Source: Owenia fusiformis
Lineage: Eukaryota; Annelida; Polychaeta; Sabellida; Oweniidae
Assembly: GCA_903813345.2 (NCBI GenBank)
Contig: CAIIXF020000313.1
Span: 1 to 64,000, forward strand
Length of the DNA: 64,000 bases
Direction: 5' to 3'
In this document: in pieces, positions 62,465 through 64,000 of the stretch
Position numbering within the stretch: position 1 is the stretch's first letter
Layout of the letters: every line of letters begins with the position of its first letter
Made by a program: the position numbers and the translations under genes
Notes under the pieces: generated by a model
The model's database searches: none
Seen by the model: the letters and a program-made list of their open reading frames with translations, nothing else
Told to the model about the DNA's origin: nothing

Positions 62465-64000
62465 TCATATAATCTCTTGGGCATAATCGTGATCACCGAA
62501 CCTTGGTGATCTCCTCAATTTCATTTTTAAAATGGGTTTTTTGTCTAGTTGCTCTTTCTTATAATCACTAGTTCGCTTTTCTAATCTTGTGTGTAAATAC
62601 TGTCTAGTGTAGTATGCTCTATGAAAAGACTTGTTTTTTCTTGCATGTGGGGAATTTTTATATTTTCTCATGTATCTTTTCTTTTCACTCATGCTACGTA
62701 GATGCTTTGCAGCACTTGCTGATGATATTGGGGCCCCAATAAGTTCCAATTTGAGGTGAGTGGCATTTTCTCTTCCATGGTTTATATCTAATACTGCAGA
62801 ATGTAATCTGCCATTACATGTGGCTGAAAACACCTTGTTTTTAGGTAAATATTCTGCAATTACCTTATTTGATGCTTCATTTTTGTTTGTATGCGTGTAA
62901 AAGCGCCCGTCATTAACAGCTTCGGGGCCCAACTTCATTTCTAAAAGTACGCGTATGAATTTGCAATCTTCCTGAGATGGCATCAATTTGTCATTCTTTG
63001 TAATTCCACACACCTTGAGATTGTGGGATGTTTCTAGCCATGATTTCTTAGCCCCTTTGCAACTATTAAGGTGGGGTCTACATTGCTCATGATTCCCCGC
63101 GTAACAGTTCACTGTACTTGTGATGACCCTATTCATGTATTGAACTGATACAACACCCAAATCATTGTATTTTTTGGCAAGCTGACCCATGATTTTGTCA
63201 CACCTCTCTTTTATATCTAGGGAAAACATTTTCTGCTGGAGATCTTTGTTACCTGGGAACATATGTCTACTAAAGCTAGCTTTAAGACTGTGCTTAAATT
63301 GAAGTTGCCCTTTGTGCACTCTATCGCTAAGTTTTGTAACTTTGTGATTGCTCTGTTTTTCATCGTAAAATGACTGAGCACCAAGGGAGCCTTTAGCATC
63401 ACCATCTGTAGTCAGGTATTCTATTTGCAAATTGTCTGCATCCAAATCTTTTGCAAGTTTGTACCCCATGTTGAATTCTTGAAAAGCTTCAGATTTCTTT
63501 AGATTTGATGTACAACCATCATGGCCACCAGGACATTTAACATCAAACCCACGCGCCCTTAGGTAAGCCCCGCGCCAACATAGCTTATTATACAAGCATA
63601 CAGATATTATCTGCATGGCATCGGTCATTGTTTCAACAGATACACCAACTGCTCTGGTAGCGCGCTGACCAAGCTTACCCCAAGATCCGAATGTGCTACT
63701 ACTGTAACACCCATCAAATGCTACCTGGACTTTTTTTTCATCTTTTGAAGATACACCCCTCAGTTTATTCACCTCTATTAATTTGCTACGTCTCGTTTTT
63801 AAATCATTTTCACCCATTTTCTCAATATCTCCACTGACCGCTTTAGAATTTTTTTGCATTCCTTGGGAAGAAGGGGCCCTTGCATTGCAAGTAGCTAAAA
63901 TTTTTCGAAATGCCTCAACACCAATAGAGGAGGATTGTAGAGCTACATGTATTGCTACATTGATCTTAGCTTTCCTCCTGCCACCTTTCTTTTTTCCCTT
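62465..64000 (-). CDS. Mutator-like transposase, unit 12, N-terminus beyond the window
   Basis: Frame is open to base 64000, so residues 181-691 are in view and the first 180 lie outside. It has a synonymous G-to-A change at a CpG (63946). The Met at 63859 is internal and is not the start. Confidence 0.85.
   Translation of the reverse strand, partial: KGKKKGGRRKAKINVAIHVALQSSSIGVEAFRKILATCNARAPSSQGMQKNSKAVSGDIEKMGENDLKTRRSKLIEVNKLRGVSSKDEKKVQVAFDGCYSSSTFGSWGKLGQRATRAVGVSVETMTDAMQIISVCLYNKLCWRGAYLRARGFDVKCPGGHDGCTSNLKKSEAFQEFNMGYKLAKDLDADNLQIEYLTTDGDAKGSLGAQSFYDEKQSNHKVTKLSDRVHKGQLQFKHSLKASFSRHMFPGNKDLQQKMFSLDIKERCDKIMGQLAKKYNDLGVVSVQYMNRVITSTVNCYAGNHEQCRPHLNSCKGAKKSWLETSHNLKVCGITKNDKLMPSQEDCKFIRVLLEMKLGPEAVNDGRFYTHTNKNEASNKVIAEYLPKNKVFSATCNGRLHSAVLDINHGRENATHLKLELIGAPISSASAAKHLRSMSEKKRYMRKYKNSPHARKNKSFHRAYYTRQYLHTRLEKRTSDYKKEQLDKKPILKMKLRRSPRFGDHDYAQEII

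Larger units (their letters stand above)
22300..64000 (+). repeat. Tandem array of 12 copies of the two-gene element, open at the right edge
   Basis: The same nuclease/transposase unit repeats head to tail. Spacings between successive transposase stops are 3820, 3345, 3820, 3820, 3345, 3820, 3345, 3345, 3345, 3820 and 3345 bp. The two lengths differ only by the presence or absence of the 476-bp segment. Units are otherwise identical apart from a handful of single-base differences. The first unit starts at the left end of its 476-bp segment, directly after unrelated DNA; the last is cut by the window end inside the transposase. Confidence 0.95.

Noticed and set aside
22300-64000. CRISPR-like or satellite interpretation of the array
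   Set aside because: Repeats are kilobases long, protein-coding and without spacers. It is a transposon tandem array.

Overview
The window is eukaryotic DNA, most likely from a marine invertebrate. It is AT-rich, has GT-AG splice signals and an AATAAA site, and is packed with metazoan transposon classes: Polinton-type genes, a leucine-tRNA-primed LTR element, a Tc1/mariner derivative, Mutator-type MITEs and a LINE. I cannot name the species. I saw no tRNA, rRNA or CRISPR.

Layout. (1) 1-1016 is the edge of a Polinton/Maverick-like gene cluster on the minus strand, with three small genes. (2) 1445-2384 is a two-exon minus-strand gene of unknown function with one in-frame stop. A TGGTACAAC minisatellite and non-coding DNA follow. 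(3) 5190-19514 is an old, broken copy ('copy 0') of a two-gene mobile element. It has been split by at least four later insertions, some of them nested: a TGCCAAC-TIR element (itself holding an LTR retrotransposon, a palindromic mariner and two Mutator-type MITEs), a CGGTAG-TIR element, a CACGCC palindrome and a LINE. (4) 19515-22299 is mostly single-copy DNA with one MITE and a short minus-strand ORF that starts with a signal peptide behind an ETS-type promoter motif. (5) 22300-64000 (running off the right edge) is a head-to-tail array of 12 nearly identical copies of the same two-gene element.

Each array unit is 3820 bp (long) or 3345 bp (short). It encodes two convergent genes whose stop codons are 23 bp apart: a 125-aa His-Cys-box (I-PpoI-type, HNH/His-Me finger) nuclease on the plus strand and a 691-aa Mutator-like transposase on the minus strand. 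The two unit lengths differ by one 476-bp segment that behaves like a small transposon. It has 7-bp inverted ends (TTAGGTA/TACCTAA) and TA duplications. All six units lacking it carry TA-T-TA or TA-A-TA, the two outcomes expected when a single-nucleotide overhang is repaired after excision. This segment also holds a TATA box and splice donors upstream of the nuclease, so its loss may remove the nuclease promoter.

The candidate undescribed system is the pairing of a homing-type nuclease with a Mutator-like transposase, amplified as a tandem array with a second hop-in/hop-out segment inside it. Family assignments come from motif recognition only; no searches were run.
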